DNA of 64,000 nt from JAVVXB01 sp036651815 (GCA_036651815.1 JAVVXB010000003.1:50542-114541), one strand, 5' to 3'. Positions 27,281-36,796 are shown, counted from the first letter of the stretch. Translations and numbers: made by a program. Notes: a model not told the origin generated them from the sequence alone.

Positions 27281-29110
27281 CTATGATTCCTGGTTTTCCA
27301 ACACCCGAGCAAACTGCGTTTCATAGAGACGGCGGTAGATGCCGTCGCTTTGCAGCAACTGCGCATGCGTACCCTGTTCGGCAATTATTCCGCCGGCTAT
27401 CACCAGAATTTCATCTGCGGCAAGCACTGTGGAGAGGCGGTGGGCAATGACGATGCTGGTTCGTCCCAGCATCATGTGGTCAAGTGCGTTTTGTATGGCG
27501 TTTTCACTGATGGAATCCAGCGCACTGGTGGCTTCATCCAATATCAGAATCTTAGGATTTTTCAATATGACCCGAGCCAAAGAAATGCGTTGCTTTTCAC
27601 CGCCGGAGAGTTTGAGTCCGCGATTGCCTACAACCGTTTGGTAGCCGTTTGGCTGTGTACTAATAAAATGATCGATGTTCGCCGCGCGGCAGGCTTCGTC
27701 GATCTCATCCTGCGTAAGCCCATCCCGGGCACATACGAGATTATCCAGAATTGTGCCGTTGAATAGATATGCGTCCTGTGTCACAACGCCAATGCTCTGG
27801 CGCAGATAGGTCAAATCATAGTTGCGCACATCGATGCCGTTGATTCTCACCTGGCCGCCGGTTACGTCATACAGGCGGGGAATGAGATTGACAACAGTAG
27901 ACTTCCCAGATCCGCTTGGGCCAACGATGGCGTACATCTTGCCACCGGGAATAGTAAAGCTTACATCCTTGAGAATTTCCACCTCCGGCGAATAGGAAAA
28001 GTGAACATGCGAAAAGCAAATTCCAGCGTCTTGCAGATCCGGCTTTCTAGCGTTAACGAGGGAACGAATGGGGTTTATGCGGTCGAGATATTCAAATATA
28101 CGGGCAAACAGCGCCAACGAACGAGTGAAATCCACCTGTAGATTAAACAGGGTCTGGACGGGCCGATAGAGACGGTTGATCAGGGAAACGGTTGCTGTCA
28201 CAGTACCCACCGTTAGCGCGGGGTCGAGCTTGCTGACCATGAAATACCCGCCCGCAAAATAGATAAGCAGTGGTCCAATCTGCATAAACATGCCCATCAA
28301 CAAACGAAACCACTTGCCGCTGCGCTGTTCCCGCAGAGCGATTTTGGTTACCTCTGCGTTGATCCGCTCAAATCGATCATAATCAACCTTCTCCCGCGTA
28401 AACAGTTTGCTGAGCAGTGAGCCGCTTACCGAGAGCGTTTCACGAACAATCTCATTCATCTCATCGTGTTTGGCTTGCTCTGCACTGAGTAGCTGATAAC
28501 GGGTTTTGCCCGCCTCCTTCGTTGGCAGAATCAATAGTGGGATGACGATAATTCCAACAATGGCCAGTTGCCAATTCATGGAAAAGAGTGCAACCAGTGT
28601 GGTGATCACAATGGTGCTGTTCGAGACTGCGCTGGATAGTGTGCCGGAGATGACAGCGGCAACGCCGTCCACGTCGCTGTTCATGCGCGTGATGATATCA
28701 CCTTGCTTTTCACTGGTAAAAAACGAATGCGGCATGCATTGCAGGTGCTTGTACATCTGATTTTTCATATCGTAAACGATGCGCTCAGAAATCCAAGCAT
28801 TGATATAACTTTCCAGCACGCCAATCACTTGAGCGGCAATCAGTGTGATGAACGCCAAAACAAGTAGCTCGATGAGTAGCCGCATGTTTTGCCCAATCAA
28901 CGCTTCGTCAACAATGCGCCCCGTGATGATGGAGGGCAGCAATCCAAGTACGCTGGATACAAGAACTGTCAGAAAAACTAGTAGAAATTGCCACCAATAA
29001 GGACGAAGATAGGAAAGGATTCGCAGAATCAGCGCCTTTGTAATCTTTGGTGCGGAACTTTTTTCCTCTTCAGTTAAATAACCCTTGGGTCCCGGCGGAC
29101 GGAGTGCCAT
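27281..29110 (-). CDS. ABC exporter, fused permease and ATPase
   Basis: 609 residues, the half-transporter length of MsbA/BmrA-type proteins. Six membrane helices (about residues 30-320) precede the ATPase, with Walker A GPSGSGKSTVVNL, Q-loop in SIGVVTQDAYLF, signature LSGGEKQRISLARV and Walker B ILILDEATSALD. The single gene suggests a homodimer. Export of a lipid, peptide or drug is expected, but the substrate is not indicated. SD AAGGAA precedes the ATG. No partner half-transporter is adjacent. Confidence 0.92.
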   Translation of the reverse strand: MALRPPGPKGYLTEEEKSSAPKITKALILRILSYLRPYWWQFLLVFLTVLVSSVLGLLPSIITGRIVDEALIGQNMRLLIELLVLAFITLIAAQVIGVLESYINAWISERIVYDMKNQMYKHLQCMPHSFFTSEKQGDIITRMNSDVDGVAAVISGTLSSAVSNSTIVITTLVALFSMNWQLAIVGIIVIPLLILPTKEAGKTRYQLLSAEQAKHDEMNEIVRETLSVSGSLLSKLFTREKVDYDRFERINAEVTKIALREQRSGKWFRLLMGMFMQIGPLLIYFAGGYFMVSKLDPALTVGTVTATVSLINRLYRPVQTLFNLQVDFTRSLALFARIFEYLDRINPIRSLVNARKPDLQDAGICFSHVHFSYSPEVEILKDVSFTIPGGKMYAIVGPSGSGKSTVVNLIPRLYDVTGGQVRINGIDVRNYDLTYLRQSIGVVTQDAYLFNGTILDNLVCARDGLTQDEIDEACRAANIDHFISTQPNGYQTVVGNRGLKLSGGEKQRISLARVILKNPKILILDEATSALDSISENAIQNALDHMMLGRTSIVIAHRLSTVLAADEILVIAGGIIAEQGTHAQLLQSDGIYRRLYETQFARVLENQES

Positions 29111-29433
29111 CGCTGGATTCCTTCTTTCTTTTATGAATGCGAGCTATCTATCACCGGATATCGTTTGGTGCGGATTTCTACAGGTAAGTCAGAAATGATC
29201 CACCGGGCATATTCGTTAAAAAGCTTGCGCGTCATTGTAAATGATTAACCGCGATAGATATGACAATTCTCACAAGTCGTATTTTAAGAATCGTTTACAA
29301 TGGATACTACACATTGAAAATGCTCGAATTGTTTTCAGGGGCGTGCTCTAAAAAGAATTCGTTTTCAAAGAAAAAGATGCTGAGGCTGCCGCCAATTCAA
29401 GCATACGCCTGTGAGGTGGATAACGGTGCATTG
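29111..29433. other. Intergenic region downstream of the ThiF-like gene
   Basis: I see no gene, RNA or clear terminator here. The open frame beginning at 29260 on the plus strand lies mostly antisense to the ThiF-like gene and lacks an SD. Confidence 0.5.
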
Positions 29434-30150
29434 TTAAACATGCTCCCCGCATACGGAGCAATTGGGGTTACGCCGCAAGGGGATTTTTTCAAAGGTCAGG
29501 CTGGCTCCGTCAAAGTGAAGCAGCGTGTCGGCCAGTGGATTCGGCCGGCCGAGCAGGAGCAGCAGAGTTGCCTGCGCCATCAGGGAGGAGATGACGCTGA
29601 CCACCGGCGCGAAGGAAAGGGAGGAGCGGTTTTTTGGGGGGTCGCCGTATAGACAGGACAAGCAGGCGGTTTTACCCGGTTCAACAATCTGGAGGGTTCC
29701 GCACATGCCATCCACAGCGCCGTTTACCAGCGGTTTGCCCAGATGCAAACATGCCCGGTTCAGTGTCAAGCGTGTGGAAAAACAATCGACGGCTGACAAA
29801 ACGATATCATATCCGCCAATCAAACTTTCTGCATTATCCTCACCAAGGCGGCAGTTATGGGGCGCGTAATGTAGATCTGGATTGAAGGCTTGCAAACGCG
29901 CCACTGCGGAATCCGTTTTGGGCTTGCCAAGGCTTTGGTACGTATGGAGAAACTGTCGGTTAAGATTGCTTTCGGATACTGTATCAAAGTCGGCAATACC
30001 AAGATGTCCAATCCCCGCTCCCGCCAGACAAAAAAGCAGAGCAGATCCCAGGCCGCCTGCGCCCACCACAAAGGCGGATGCCTGTTGAAGCCGTTGCTGC
30101 CCGGCCAGACCAATCTCGGGCATGAAAACTTGTCGTACATAACGATCCAT
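29434..30150 (-). CDS. Orphan ThiF/MoeB/HesA-family E1-like protein
   Basis: 238 residues. It has the nucleotide-binding glycine loop VVGAGGLGSALLFCLAGAG and the adenylation residues DFDTVSESNLNRQFL, followed by IVLSAVDCFSTRL. Two CxxC pairs (CLSC and CSVC) form the expected zinc site. The family adenylates the C-terminus of ubiquitin-like sulfur carriers (ThiS, MoaD). The position where ThiF carries its sulfur-transfer Cys (in a CrtaG-type segment) here reads RSSLSFAPVV without Cys. No ThiS, MoaD or cofactor gene is nearby, so the partner is unknown. SD AAAGGAGG precedes the ATG. Confidence 0.82.
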   Translation of the reverse strand: MDRYVRQVFMPEIGLAGQQRLQQASAFVVGAGGLGSALLFCLAGAGIGHLGIADFDTVSESNLNRQFLHTYQSLGKPKTDSAVARLQAFNPDLHYAPHNCRLGEDNAESLIGGYDIVLSAVDCFSTRLTLNRACLHLGKPLVNGAVDGMCGTLQIVEPGKTACLSCLYGDPPKNRSSLSFAPVVSVISSLMAQATLLLLLGRPNPLADTLLHFDGASLTFEKIPLRRNPNCSVCGEHV

Positions 30151-30403
30151 GGGCGCCTCCTTTGCTGAGCGGCTATGATGGGCGGCAAGCGCTTAAAGGG
30201 TAGCGAGCTTCGCTGATGCAGCCCAGCTGCCGTCCGGTATTGATCGCATTGAATCACGCAACTGGTTTAAAAACGGATGATGTAACGATCACAATGGATG
30301 CCCATAAAGCTATTCTGGCGGCATGTCCTACCATTGCTTTCGTTTCTTAAATATAAAATCTAATTATATTGTACAACTTTGGTATGGACTTCCACAAGAA
30401 AGG
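30151..30403. other. Divergent intergenic region before DUF1622-ftsH
   Basis: No gene is visible. The right end holds the promoter at 30404-30432. No clear minus-strand promoter for the ThiF-like gene was recognised. Confidence 0.45.
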
Positions 30404-30432
30404 TTGCTTCGCTTACAAAAAGCTTGTACAAT
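30404..30432 (+). promoter_or_regulatory. Promoter of the DUF1622-ftsH operon
   Basis: TTGCTT (30404-30409), a 17-bp spacer and TACAAT (30427-30432). The leader is about 30 nt. Confidence 0.65.
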
Positions 30433-30470
30433 AGCCCATATAAATGCGATAGATTTGAAGGAGACGCCGT

Positions 30471-30821
30471 ATGCTGGACACCTTGCAGAACCTATTTACG
30501 ATCCTTGTTCAATATGCCATCCTGCTGATGGAAGTCATCGGCGTATGCATATTGATTGTGACTGCCGTGAAGAGTGCCGTGGGCTTGTTTCGGCATGATT
30601 CCAGCGTTAAATTGAGGCTTGCAGAAGGGATCGGACTTGCTTTAGAATTCAAGCTTGGTAGCGAGGTGCTGCGCACTGTCATTGTTCGTTCCTGGAGCGA
30701 GTTGGCCATTCTTGGCGCAATCGTGGTGCTTCGAGCTGCCATCACCTTTCTCATCCAATGGGAAATTAAGAACGAAAAACAAAGTTTGGAAATGCATAAG
30801 GAGCAAAAACAGATAGTATGA
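30471..30821 (+). CDS. DUF1622 family membrane protein
   Basis: 116 residues with about three membrane segments. The conserved middle RLAEGIGLALEFKLGSEVLRTVIVRSWSELAILGAIVVLRAAITFLIQWEI matches the pattern of DUF1622 proteins, whose function is unknown. SD GAAGGAG precedes the ATG. The last four bases overlap the ftsH start (ATGA), which implies translational coupling and suggests, without proving, a functional link to the FtsH protease. Confidence 0.8.
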   Translation: MLDTLQNLFTILVQYAILLMEVIGVCILIVTAVKSAVGLFRHDSSVKLRLAEGIGLALEFKLGSEVLRTVIVRSWSELAILGAIVVLRAAITFLIQWEIKNEKQSLEMHKEQKQIV

Positions 30822-32653
30822 AGGAAGAAAAAACGCCATCCAGGAAACCGTTAATCTATTACGCAATTATTGCGAGTCTGGTGATTCTGCTGTTCAATGC
30901 CGTGATTTTTCCGATGATCGTGCAAGCCCAGGTCAAGCAGGTTGGCTATAACGATTTTTTAAACATGGTGGATAAGGGTATCGTCACCGAAGTGGCACGT
31001 GATCAGGAAGAAGGCACCATCACATTCCTCACCAAAGAGGATGATGACCGAAAATATGCCTATAAGACCGGAATCTGGCCGGACGATACCCTCATGGAGC
31101 GGCTGAATAAAGCGAATGTAACGTTTTCGGCATCCATCAATGCCCAGATGTCACCGCTACTGAGCTTTATTGTTTCATGGATTCTGCCAATTTTGATTTT
31201 TTCGTTCATTGGCCGGCTTATTATGCGGGGAATGCAGAGTGCCGGCGGCATGGGGGGCGTGGGCAATGCGCTCAAGCTCGGCAAGGCCAACGCCAAGGTG
31301 TATGTGGAAGCCCAGACGGGCAAAACTTTTGCGGATGTTGCGGGACAGGACGAAGCCAAGGAAGCGTTACTGGAGATTGTTGACTTTTTGCATAACCCGG
31401 ATAAATATGTAACCATCGGCGCAAAGTTGCCCAAGGGCGCGCTGCTGGTCGGTCCTCCAGGCACCGGAAAAACATTGCTGGCAAAGGCCGTTGCCGGAGA
31501 AGCGCAGGTACCGTTTTTCTCTATTTCCGGGTCGGAATTCGTGGAGATGTTCGTGGGGATGGGTGCGGCTAAGGTGCGCGATTTGTTCCAACAAGCGGAG
31601 GAAAAAGCGCCCTGCATTGTCTTTATCGATGAAATTGACACCATCGGAAAAAAGCGAGACACCGGCCTATCTGCCAACGATGAGCGTGAGCAAACCTTAA
31701 ATCAGCTATTGACCGAGATGGATGGGTTTGACGGCAAGAAGGGCGTTGTGATTTTGGCCGCCACCAACCGCCCGGAGACACTCGATGCAGCACTGCTTCG
31801 CCCCGGCCGCTTCGATCGGCGTATTCCCGTGGAGCTGCCGGATCTCGCCGGACGGGAAGCTATCCTAAAGGTACATGCCAAGGATGTGCAGATGGACGGT
31901 GATGCTGACTTCAATGAGATTGCCCGCGCAACCAGCGGCGCATCCGGCGCTGACCTAGCCAACATCATCAACGAGGCCGCGCTACGCGCCGTGCGTCTGG
32001 GACGGGAAAGCGTGAACCAGAGCGATCTTGAGGAAAGCGTGGAGGTTGTCATCGCCGGCTATCAACGGAAGAACGCCGTGATCTCCGAAAAGGAAAAGAA
32101 GATTGTCGCCTATCATGAAATTGGTCATGCGCTGGTTGCAGCCCGTCAGAGCGAGAGCGCCCTGGTGCATAAAATCACCATCGTGCCCCGTACTTCAGGC
32201 GCACTAGGCTATACCATGCAGGTGGACGCGGGCGAGCATCACCTCATGAATCAACAGGAAGCTGAAAATAAAATTGCCACGTTCACGGGCGGCCGCGCGG
32301 CGGAGGAAATTATCTTTGGCAGCATCACCACCGGTGCAAGCAACGATATCGAACAAGCAACCCGCTTGGCCCGCGCAATGGTCACCCGCTATGGTATGAG
32401 CGAAGAATTTGATATGGTTGCGCTGGAAACCGTACAAAATCAATATCTTGGCGGCGATGTATCGCTGTCCTGTTCGGCGGAGACCGCAGCCAGAATTGAT
32501 GATAAAGTCGTGCAAATTGTCCGCACTGCCCATGGCAAAGCGCTTGGGATTCTGAAGGATGAACGGGAGGCGTTGGATCGATTGGCGGTATATTTGCTGG
32601 AGAAAGAAACCATCACCGGTGAAGAATTCCTGAAAATTCTAAACCAAAAGTAA
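30818..32653 (+). CDS. ftsH: ATP-dependent zinc metalloprotease FtsH
   Basis: 611 residues, standard for FtsH. Two membrane segments (about residues 14-34 and 108-128) flank a short extracytoplasmic domain. The AAA+ module has Walker A GPPGTGKTLLAKAVAG, Walker B IVFIDEIDTIG and the second region of homology (ATNRPETLDAALLRPGRFDR). The peptidase site is HEIGH (His433-His437). It forms a membrane hexamer that degrades damaged membrane and short-lived cytosolic proteins. Unlike the usual Firmicute setting it does not follow tilS/hpt here; it is coupled to a DUF1622 gene. Confidence 0.97.
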   Translation: MKEEKTPSRKPLIYYAIIASLVILLFNAVIFPMIVQAQVKQVGYNDFLNMVDKGIVTEVARDQEEGTITFLTKEDDDRKYAYKTGIWPDDTLMERLNKANVTFSASINAQMSPLLSFIVSWILPILIFSFIGRLIMRGMQSAGGMGGVGNALKLGKANAKVYVEAQTGKTFADVAGQDEAKEALLEIVDFLHNPDKYVTIGAKLPKGALLVGPPGTGKTLLAKAVAGEAQVPFFSISGSEFVEMFVGMGAAKVRDLFQQAEEKAPCIVFIDEIDTIGKKRDTGLSANDEREQTLNQLLTEMDGFDGKKGVVILAATNRPETLDAALLRPGRFDRRIPVELPDLAGREAILKVHAKDVQMDGDADFNEIARATSGASGADLANIINEAALRAVRLGRESVNQSDLEESVEVVIAGYQRKNAVISEKEKKIVAYHEIGHALVAARQSESALVHKITIVPRTSGALGYTMQVDAGEHHLMNQQEAENKIATFTGGRAAEEIIFGSITTGASNDIEQATRLARAMVTRYGMSEEFDMVALETVQNQYLGGDVSLSCSAETAARIDDKVVQIVRTAHGKALGILKDEREALDRLAVYLLEKETITGEEFLKILNQK

Positions 32654-32817
32654 TTTGTTCGGAATCGTTTGATCCATCGGCATTCCTCTGCATCAACGAA
32701 TTTGCGTTGAACGGTTATCCGAAAGTGCTGGGTTTTTAGAGGAATGCGATTGCTTTCTGGACGGCGTCATCTCTTTGTGGTAGGCTAAGATGGATTTTTA
32801 TGATACGAGGTTGATGT

Positions 32818-33339
32818 ATGCATGGAAGCAATGATGTGAAACTATACAATGTGATTTTTCCCATCTGGCTGTTGTGGCTAATCCCCGCCACATGGGTGGT
32901 GGTGTTGCCTGCTAATTTTCTGATTGATTTGTTGGTCATTGTGCTTGCCCTTAGATCAATGCAAGTGACAGAAAGAAAGCGAACTGCGAAATCCATCATC
33001 TGGAAAGTATGGCTTCTTGGGTTTGCGGCAGATTTCATCGGGACGGTGCTGATGTTTATGGCCAACGTGCTTGACTTTGGCTATGAAACGCCCGTTGGAA
33101 AATGGTGGTATGAAAACATTACAAACGCGGTGAGCATGAACCCCTTTGAGAATATCTATGCCATTTTTTGGGTGACAGCTTGTGTAGTGGTTTCCGGATG
33201 CTGTATCTATTTCTTCAATCGTAGAATAGCGCTTGCGAAATCCGGATTGGACGATGCGCAAAAAAAACGCCTTGCGCTGTTACTGGCCGTGTGCACTGCT
33301 CCATATTTGTTCTATCTGCCCACCGTTTGGGTTTATTGA
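32818..33339 (+). CDS. Small polytopic membrane protein, unknown
   Basis: 173 residues with about four membrane segments (FPIWLLWLIPATWVVVLP, LIDLLVIVLAL, GFAADFIGTVLMFMANVL, AIFWVTACVVVSGCCIYFF). No family is recognised. It has the SD GAGGT before ATG 32818. It lies 164 bp after ftsH, so it may be separately transcribed. A membrane role is all that can be said. Confidence 0.65.
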   Translation: MHGSNDVKLYNVIFPIWLLWLIPATWVVVLPANFLIDLLVIVLALRSMQVTERKRTAKSIIWKVWLLGFAADFIGTVLMFMANVLDFGYETPVGKWWYENITNAVSMNPFENIYAIFWVTACVVVSGCCIYFFNRRIALAKSGLDDAQKKRLALLLAVCTAPYLFYLPTVWVY

Positions 33340-33519
33340 GGGGAATTCGTTTTACAAAAAGATCCACCTATCGGTGTGAAATCGGTGTAATGCCGCTTTC
33401 ATACCTTTTTGGTTTATGTTATCCGGATTAATTTTTTGTATAAATAAATAAGCGATACTGCATTACGCACGGACTTACATCCGGAAATGTGAAAAGTTTG
33501 TAGCGTCGCAATGGATTAC
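33340..33519. other. Upstream part of the htpG control region
   Basis: No gene is visible. The stretch is AT-rich near 33420-33455 and ends in the htpG promoter. Confidence 0.4.
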
Positions 33520-33548
33520 TTGATTTTCGGGGGAACTGGTACTATATT
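33520..33548 (+). promoter_or_regulatory. Sigma-A promoter of htpG
   Basis: TTGATT (33520-33525), a 17-bp spacer and TATATT (33543-33548). The predicted start near 33555 falls inside the CIRCE element. Confidence 0.8.
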
Positions 33549-33552
33549 GGTG

Positions 33553-33579
33553 TTAGCACTCAACGAAGGCGAGTGCTAA
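33553..33579 (+). promoter_or_regulatory. CIRCE element (HrcA operator) upstream of htpG
   Basis: TTAGCACTC-N9-GAGTGCTAA, a perfect match to the CIRCE consensus, directly downstream of the -10 box. HrcA binding here would block initiation until heat shock. hrcA itself is not in the window. Confidence 0.97.
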
Positions 33580-33674
33580 CACTTTCTGCGTGATCTTCGA
33601 TTGGACGGATCGTTTTCTTTTGATTCTTTTCAAACAAGAAAAGAATGCAAGATTATAATTTGGAGGAAGAACAT

Positions 33675-35561
33675 ATGGCAAAGAAACAATTTAAGGCAGA
33701 GTCAAAGCGATTGCTGGATTTGATGATCAATTCCATCTATACGCACAAGGAGATTTTTCTACGCGAACTCATCAGTAATGCCAGCGATGCCAGCGACAAG
33801 CTGTACTTTATTTCTCTGACGGACCCGAATGTCGGCATGACACGGGAAGATTTCCAGATTCGTATTGAAGCGGATCAGGGAACGCGTACGCTGCGCTTAG
33901 TGGACAATGGCTGCGGAATGAGCAAGGAAGACCTTGAAAACAACCTTGGCACCATCGCCAAGAGCGGCACGTTAACCTTTAAGCAGGAGCATGCTTTGGG
34001 GGAAGATGTGGATATCATCGGCCAGTTCGGTGTTGGCTTCTATTCTGCCTTTATGGTGGCAAAGGATATCAAGGTGTTGAGCCGCGCTTATGGCAGCGAT
34101 GAGGCATGGCTGTGGGAATCCGCTGGCGAGGATGGGTATACCATGACGCCCGCCGAAAAGCAAACGGTCGGCACGGAGATTACACTGCTGCTGAAGGACA
34201 ACAACGACGAGGAAAACTATGATCGTTTCCTCACGCCTTACGCCATACAGGGTCTTGTTAAAAAGTATTCGGACTATATTCGCTATCCCATTCGCATGAT
34301 GATGGAGAAATCCCGCAAGAAGGAAGGCGGAAAGGACGACGAATATGAAACGTACTATGAAGAGGAAACCCTCAACAGCATGGTTCCGATCTGGAAGAAG
34401 AATAAAGCGGAGCTAACCGACGAGGATTATAATAATTTTTATAAAGAGAAGTTCCATGATTATGAAGATCCGATGTTGGTGATCCATACCAGCGCGGAAG
34501 GCGCGGTCAGCTATAACGCGCTGCTGTATCTGCCTAAGAATCCGCCATATGATTTTTATTCAAAAGAATATCAGCGCGGGCTGCAGCTCTATACCAGCGG
34601 GGTCATGATCATGGATAAGTGCGAAGATCTGCTGCCGGACTATTTCGGTTTTGTGAAGGGCCTTGTGGATTCCGCAGATCTCTCGCTGAATATTTCTCGA
34701 GAAATGTTGCAGCACGATCGCCAGCTCAAGACGATTGCGGCCAATCTGAAAAAGAAGATAAAGAGTGAGCTGCTGAAGCTACTCGAAAACGATCGTGAAA
34801 AATATGATACGTTCTGGAAGAGCTTTGGTCTGCCGATCAAATATGGCCTGTACAGCGGCTATGGCGCGAACAAGGATTTTTTAAGCGATCTGGTGTTATT
34901 CCACTCTGCGGCCGAAGATAAAATGATCACCCTCAAGGAATATGTGGATCATATGGCGGCGGATCAGAAGTTTATTTATTACGCGTGCGGTCAGAGCATC
35001 GACCGCACGCTCAAGCTGCCGCAGACGGAACTTGTCCGCGCAAAGGGGTACGATATCCTCTGCATGACGGACGATGTGGATGAATTTGCCGTCAAGATGA
35101 TGCACACGCATCTTGAAAAGGAGTTTAAGTCCGTTGCCGATCACGATCTGGATCTTGCCAACGATGCGGAAAAGGAGGTCAAGAAGGAACAGCAGAAGAC
35201 CTACGAGGGCGCACTCAAGGCCGTTCAGGATGCGTTGGGCGATTTGGTCAAGGAGGTGCGGTTGAGCGATCGGCTCATTACCTCACCGGTGTGCCTGACG
35301 AGTGAAGGACCGCTCTCGATTGAGATGGAAAAGGTACTCAACAACATGCCAAGCAGCAACGGCGAGACGATGAAAGCGGATCGTGTGCTGGAAATCAATC
35401 CAAATCATCCGGTCATGCAGGCGCTTTCCGGGCTGGGGCAGGGCGACCCTCGCATTAAGCAATATGCAAAGCTGCTGTATCAGCAGGCACTGCTGATTGA
35501 AGGGATTCCCCTCGAAGATCCGGTGGCATTCAGCAATAGCATTTGTGAATTGATGGTATAA
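33675..35561 (+). CDS. htpG: Molecular chaperone HtpG (Hsp90)
   Basis: 628 residues. The N-terminal GHKL ATPase shows LRELISNASDASDKL, VDNGCGMSKEDLENNLGTIAKSG and GQFGVGFYSAF. The middle domain has SREMLQHDR with the conserved catalytic Arg region, and the C-terminal dimer domain is present. It is a cytosolic chaperone. The ATG at 33675 follows a strong SD (TTGGAGGAAG); an in-frame ATG at 33645 lies upstream of that SD. Control by CIRCE/HrcA is shown by the operator. A strong bidirectional terminator follows. Confidence 0.98.
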   Translation: MAKKQFKAESKRLLDLMINSIYTHKEIFLRELISNASDASDKLYFISLTDPNVGMTREDFQIRIEADQGTRTLRLVDNGCGMSKEDLENNLGTIAKSGTLTFKQEHALGEDVDIIGQFGVGFYSAFMVAKDIKVLSRAYGSDEAWLWESAGEDGYTMTPAEKQTVGTEITLLLKDNNDEENYDRFLTPYAIQGLVKKYSDYIRYPIRMMMEKSRKKEGGKDDEYETYYEEETLNSMVPIWKKNKAELTDEDYNNFYKEKFHDYEDPMLVIHTSAEGAVSYNALLYLPKNPPYDFYSKEYQRGLQLYTSGVMIMDKCEDLLPDYFGFVKGLVDSADLSLNISREMLQHDRQLKTIAANLKKKIKSELLKLLENDREKYDTFWKSFGLPIKYGLYSGYGANKDFLSDLVLFHSAAEDKMITLKEYVDHMAADQKFIYYACGQSIDRTLKLPQTELVRAKGYDILCMTDDVDEFAVKMMHTHLEKEFKSVADHDLDLANDAEKEVKKEQQKTYEGALKAVQDALGDLVKEVRLSDRLITSPVCLTSEGPLSIEMEKVLNNMPSSNGETMKADRVLEINPNHPVMQALSGLGQGDPRIKQYAKLLYQQALLIEGIPLEDPVAFSNSICELMV

Positions 35562-35603
35562 AATATAGGGATGTGAATTTGCTCGGATTTCGCGGATACA
35601 ATC

Positions 35604-35633
35604 AAAAAGTCAGCAGAAATGCTGACTTTTTTT
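35604..35633. terminator. Bidirectional terminator between htpG and the rsmA operon
   Basis: AAAAAGTCAGCA-GAAA-TGCTGACTTTTTTT. The T-run on the plus side ends htpG; the A-run on the other side provides a T-run for the minus-strand operon ending at 35682. Confidence 0.93.
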
Positions 35634-35681
35634 GATGTTTGCAGCAATGGAATCTACAGCCACAATTTTGTTTTTAGATAC

Positions 35682-35942
35682 CTATTGAATTGCCATGTCC
35701 AGCACGCGCTTGACATCGGTTTTTTCCATGTGCCCTTCATACACCTTTTTCCCGTCGAGCCAGAAGCAGGGGACATACCAATAATCATAGCTGTTTGCCA
35801 ATTTTTTTTCGACGCCTTCATCGATCAGCTTGATTTGCACCCCTGCATATTGGGGGTTCTCTGCCTTGAGCGTTTCGATGCATTGCAGCGCAAGCTTGCA
35901 GTGCGGACAGCTTGGCAGATAGAATAGCAGCAGTTCCTTCAT
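35682..35942 (-). CDS. Small thioredoxin-fold/glutaredoxin-like protein
   Basis: 86 residues with the redox motif YLPSCPHCKLAL (CPHC) near the N-terminus and the cis-Pro segment YVPCFWLDGKKVYEG, where the residue after the cis-Pro is a third Cys. It is a single-domain, cytosolic glutaredoxin/thioredoxin-like protein; its electron donor is unknown. The start overlaps the rsmA stop by four bases, so it is translated with rsmA. Confidence 0.85.
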   Translation of the reverse strand: MKELLLFYLPSCPHCKLALQCIETLKAENPQYAGVQIKLIDEGVEKKLANSYDYWYVPCFWLDGKKVYEGHMEKTDVKRVLDMAIQ

Positions 35943-36796
35943 GATGGATTCACCTCCTCAGCAAATTTTGGGTCAGCCAGTTGTTCCTTGCCTTCTTTCC
36001 CGGATGAAACGAATAGAAGACAGAGGGCAGAGAGAAGAGCCGGATCAATGGCTTCGGCACGGACGCCTGCTGGCAACCCGAGGGATTCCAGTGCCGCGTC
36101 AAAACCAGACGGTCTTGCGAGGTTATTGCGCAGGGTTTTTCGCCGCATGGCAAAAATACGCCTTAAGAAACGAAAAAATACGGCAGGCTGCAATTCGCGC
36201 GGTTCAGTGCGGGATAGATGAACCACGGTGGAGGTAACATCCGGTGCGGGATAGAAGCATGTGTTTGGAACATCCAGTACCTGCGTGGGCGTGTAATAGT
36301 ACTGGGAGAGAACCGCAACCGGACCATATACCCGATCCCCCGGACGGGCAAAAAAACGTGCGGCAGCCTCCGTCTGAACCATCAACGTCATGGAATCCGG
36401 TAGTAACAGCAGCAGCTTTTCGACAATTGGGGTGGTCACGTAGTATGGTAGATTGCCGATTGCAAGGAAGGAACCTTCCCCCATGAGCGCGGGGACGTTT
36501 GTTTCCAGAAAGTCCTGCGTGACGACCGTTAGATTCTCCGCCGGCAGCAGGGTTCGCAGCAGTTCTGCCATGGTAGCATCCTTTTCCACTGCCACAACGT
36601 AATGCGCACGCTTGCATAGCGCGCTGGTCAAAGCGCCGAGTCCCGGACCAATTTCAAGCATGCGTTTGTTGTCCGGCATGGCTGCATTGAGGATGGACTC
36701 GATTGTGGAGGCATCCGTCAGAAAGTTCTGCCCGAGCGCCCGGTTTGGCTGCAAGGCGTGTTCCGAGAGAAAATGTTTGAGTTCATCTAATTTCAT
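35939..36796 (-). CDS. rsmA: 16S rRNA dimethyladenosine transferase RsmA (KsgA)
   Basis: 285 residues. Family blocks are PNRALGQNFLTDASTIESI, the SAM motif LEIGPGLGALTSALCKRA and the catalytic IGNLPYYVTTPIVEKLL. It dimethylates A1518 and A1519 of 16S rRNA. No SD precedes the ATG. A TATGCTATACT box ends seven bases upstream, so the mRNA likely starts one base before the ATG. It is co-translated with the thioredoxin-fold gene at its 3' end. Confidence 0.97.
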   Translation of the reverse strand: MKLDELKHFLSEHALQPNRALGQNFLTDASTIESILNAAMPDNKRMLEIGPGLGALTSALCKRAHYVVAVEKDATMAELLRTLLPAENLTVVTQDFLETNVPALMGEGSFLAIGNLPYYVTTPIVEKLLLLLPDSMTLMVQTEAAARFFARPGDRVYGPVAVLSQYYYTPTQVLDVPNTCFYPAPDVTSTVVHLSRTEPRELQPAVFFRFLRRIFAMRRKTLRNNLARPSGFDAALESLGLPAGVRAEAIDPALLSALCLLFVSSGKEGKEQLADPKFAEEVNPS

